A model generated the notes under the pieces. It was not told the origin of the DNA. It saw only the letters and a list, made by a program, of their open reading frames with translations, and searched no databases. Source: Acidimicrobiales bacterium (GTDB lineage Bacteria > Actinomycetota > Acidimicrobiia > Acidimicrobiales > Poriferisodalaceae). Taken from it: 6,432 nucleotides of DNA. The stretch lies in the NCBI GenBank assembly GCA_030749275.1, contig JASMKJ010000587.1:1-6432 (forward strand). Direction: 5' to 3'. The translations under genes were made by a program, and so were the position numbers. This document shows positions 6,066 to 6,432 of this stretch, piece by piece. The number at the start of each line of letters is the position of its first letter. The first letter of the stretch is position 1.

Positions 6066-6432
6066 GTTTGGTCGCTATCAGAAAATTCGTCCGGGGATTC
6101 CAGCAGCGAATCCCCGACTTCTGTGACTTCTTGCCAACGAGATCTATCCCAAATCTCTACCTCATCTATGGCCCCAACAATCACGCACTCACGTTCCAAA
6201 CGGGCGAACAGCCGTAAATCTTCGGGAACTGCTATCCGTCCCTGTTTGTCGGGGAGTACACGAGCCGCGCCTGCCCCGAAGGATCTCTTGGCAGAGCGGT
6301 GACGCACGTCTCCTTCTTCAGAGCGCGAGGCCATGACCCGGGCAATGTCATGGAATCGCGTTGGAGTCAGTAGTGCCAAGCAACCTTCCGAGCCTTTGAT
6401 TAAGAATCCACTTTGGTCAAAAGATGCACGAA
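6062..6432 (-). CDS. mraZ: Transcriptional regulator MraZ, 5' end beyond right edge
   Basis: MraZ is a DNA-binding protein of the AbrB/SpoVT fold that binds repeats upstream of its own gene and controls the dcw operon. The frame is open to the right edge; 122 codons are visible from 6430. A TTG at 6379 could pass as a start, but the 17 codons before it read as family sequence (FLIKGSEGCLALLTP spans the point), matching the end of the first MraZ repeat, so the TTG is an internal leucine. Roughly 20-30 N-terminal residues, including the first DxxxR motif, are missing. The second repeat is complete: PDKQGRIAVPEDLR with D61 and R65 (numbered from 6430), then VIVGAIDEVEIWD. The acidic C-terminal tail is variable in the family and its codons contain a 9-bp hairpin. 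The TGA overlaps the rsmH start by four bases. MraZ boxes and the operon promoter must lie outside the window. Confidence 0.93.
   Translation of the reverse strand, partial: RASFDQSGFLIKGSEGCLALLTPTRFHDIARVMASRSEEGDVRHRSAKRSFGAGAARVLPDKQGRIAVPEDLRLFARLERECVIVGAIDEVEIWDRSRWQEVTEVGDSLLESPDEFSDSDQT
6092..6116 (-). other. Perfect 9-bp inverted repeat at the 3' end of mraZ (possible mRNA hairpin)
   Basis: CGGGGATTC (6092-6100) and GAATCCCCG (6108-6116) are exact reverse complements with a 7-base loop. The element lies in the codons for the acidic tail of MraZ and its transcript-sense end is 26 bases before the rsmH ATG. A short TTTT run follows five bases after the stem, too distant for a classical intrinsic terminator. 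Role unknown; it may affect processing, decay or rsmH initiation, or be chance. Confidence 0.5.

Noticed and set aside
1..6432. Possible undescribed system, mobile element or defence island.
   Set aside because: Every stretch is accounted for by seven standard dcw genes with intact motifs; no intergenic space above 18 bases, no foreign gene, no terminal repeats.

Overview
The window is a 6.4 kb piece of a bacterial division and cell wall (dcw) gene cluster. It contains seven genes, all on the minus strand, so transcription runs from right to left. In transcription order they are mraZ (5' end off the right edge), rsmH, an ftsL-like gene, ftsI (class B PBP), murE, mraY and murD (3' end off the left edge). 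I see no RNA genes, mobile elements, CRISPR arrays, promoters or convincing terminators.

Packing is extremely tight. Three junctions are 4-base stop/start overlaps: mraZ/rsmH ATGA, murE/mraY GTGA and mraY/murD ATGA. The other three gaps are 5, 18 and 3 bases, so no gap is longer than 18 bases. This points to one polycistronic transcript with translational coupling. Its promoter should lie upstream of mraZ, beyond the right edge. Three of the six visible starts are GTG (ftsL-like, ftsI, mraY).

The encoded steps fit together. MraZ is the cluster's usual transcriptional regulator and RsmH methylates 16S rRNA. The FtsL-like protein and FtsI belong to the septal machinery. MurD and MurE add D-Glu and (by its DNPR motif) meso-diaminopimelate to UDP-MurNAc peptides, and MraY moves the finished pentapeptide precursor to the lipid carrier, giving lipid I. 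murF, which normally sits between murE and mraY, is missing from that place. This is the main departure from the textbook order.

The host is most likely an actinomycetote of moderate GC content (by eye low to mid 50s percent), perhaps close to Acidimicrobiia. This rests on the style of the MraZ, RsmH and FtsI sequences, the gene order and the frequent GTG starts; it is an inference without any database search. I do not find a novel system here. The points that merit a second look are the missing murF, a perfect 9-bp hairpin at the end of mraZ, possible competing hairpins in the ftsL-like gene, and a lone Cys-X-Cys pair in FtsI.
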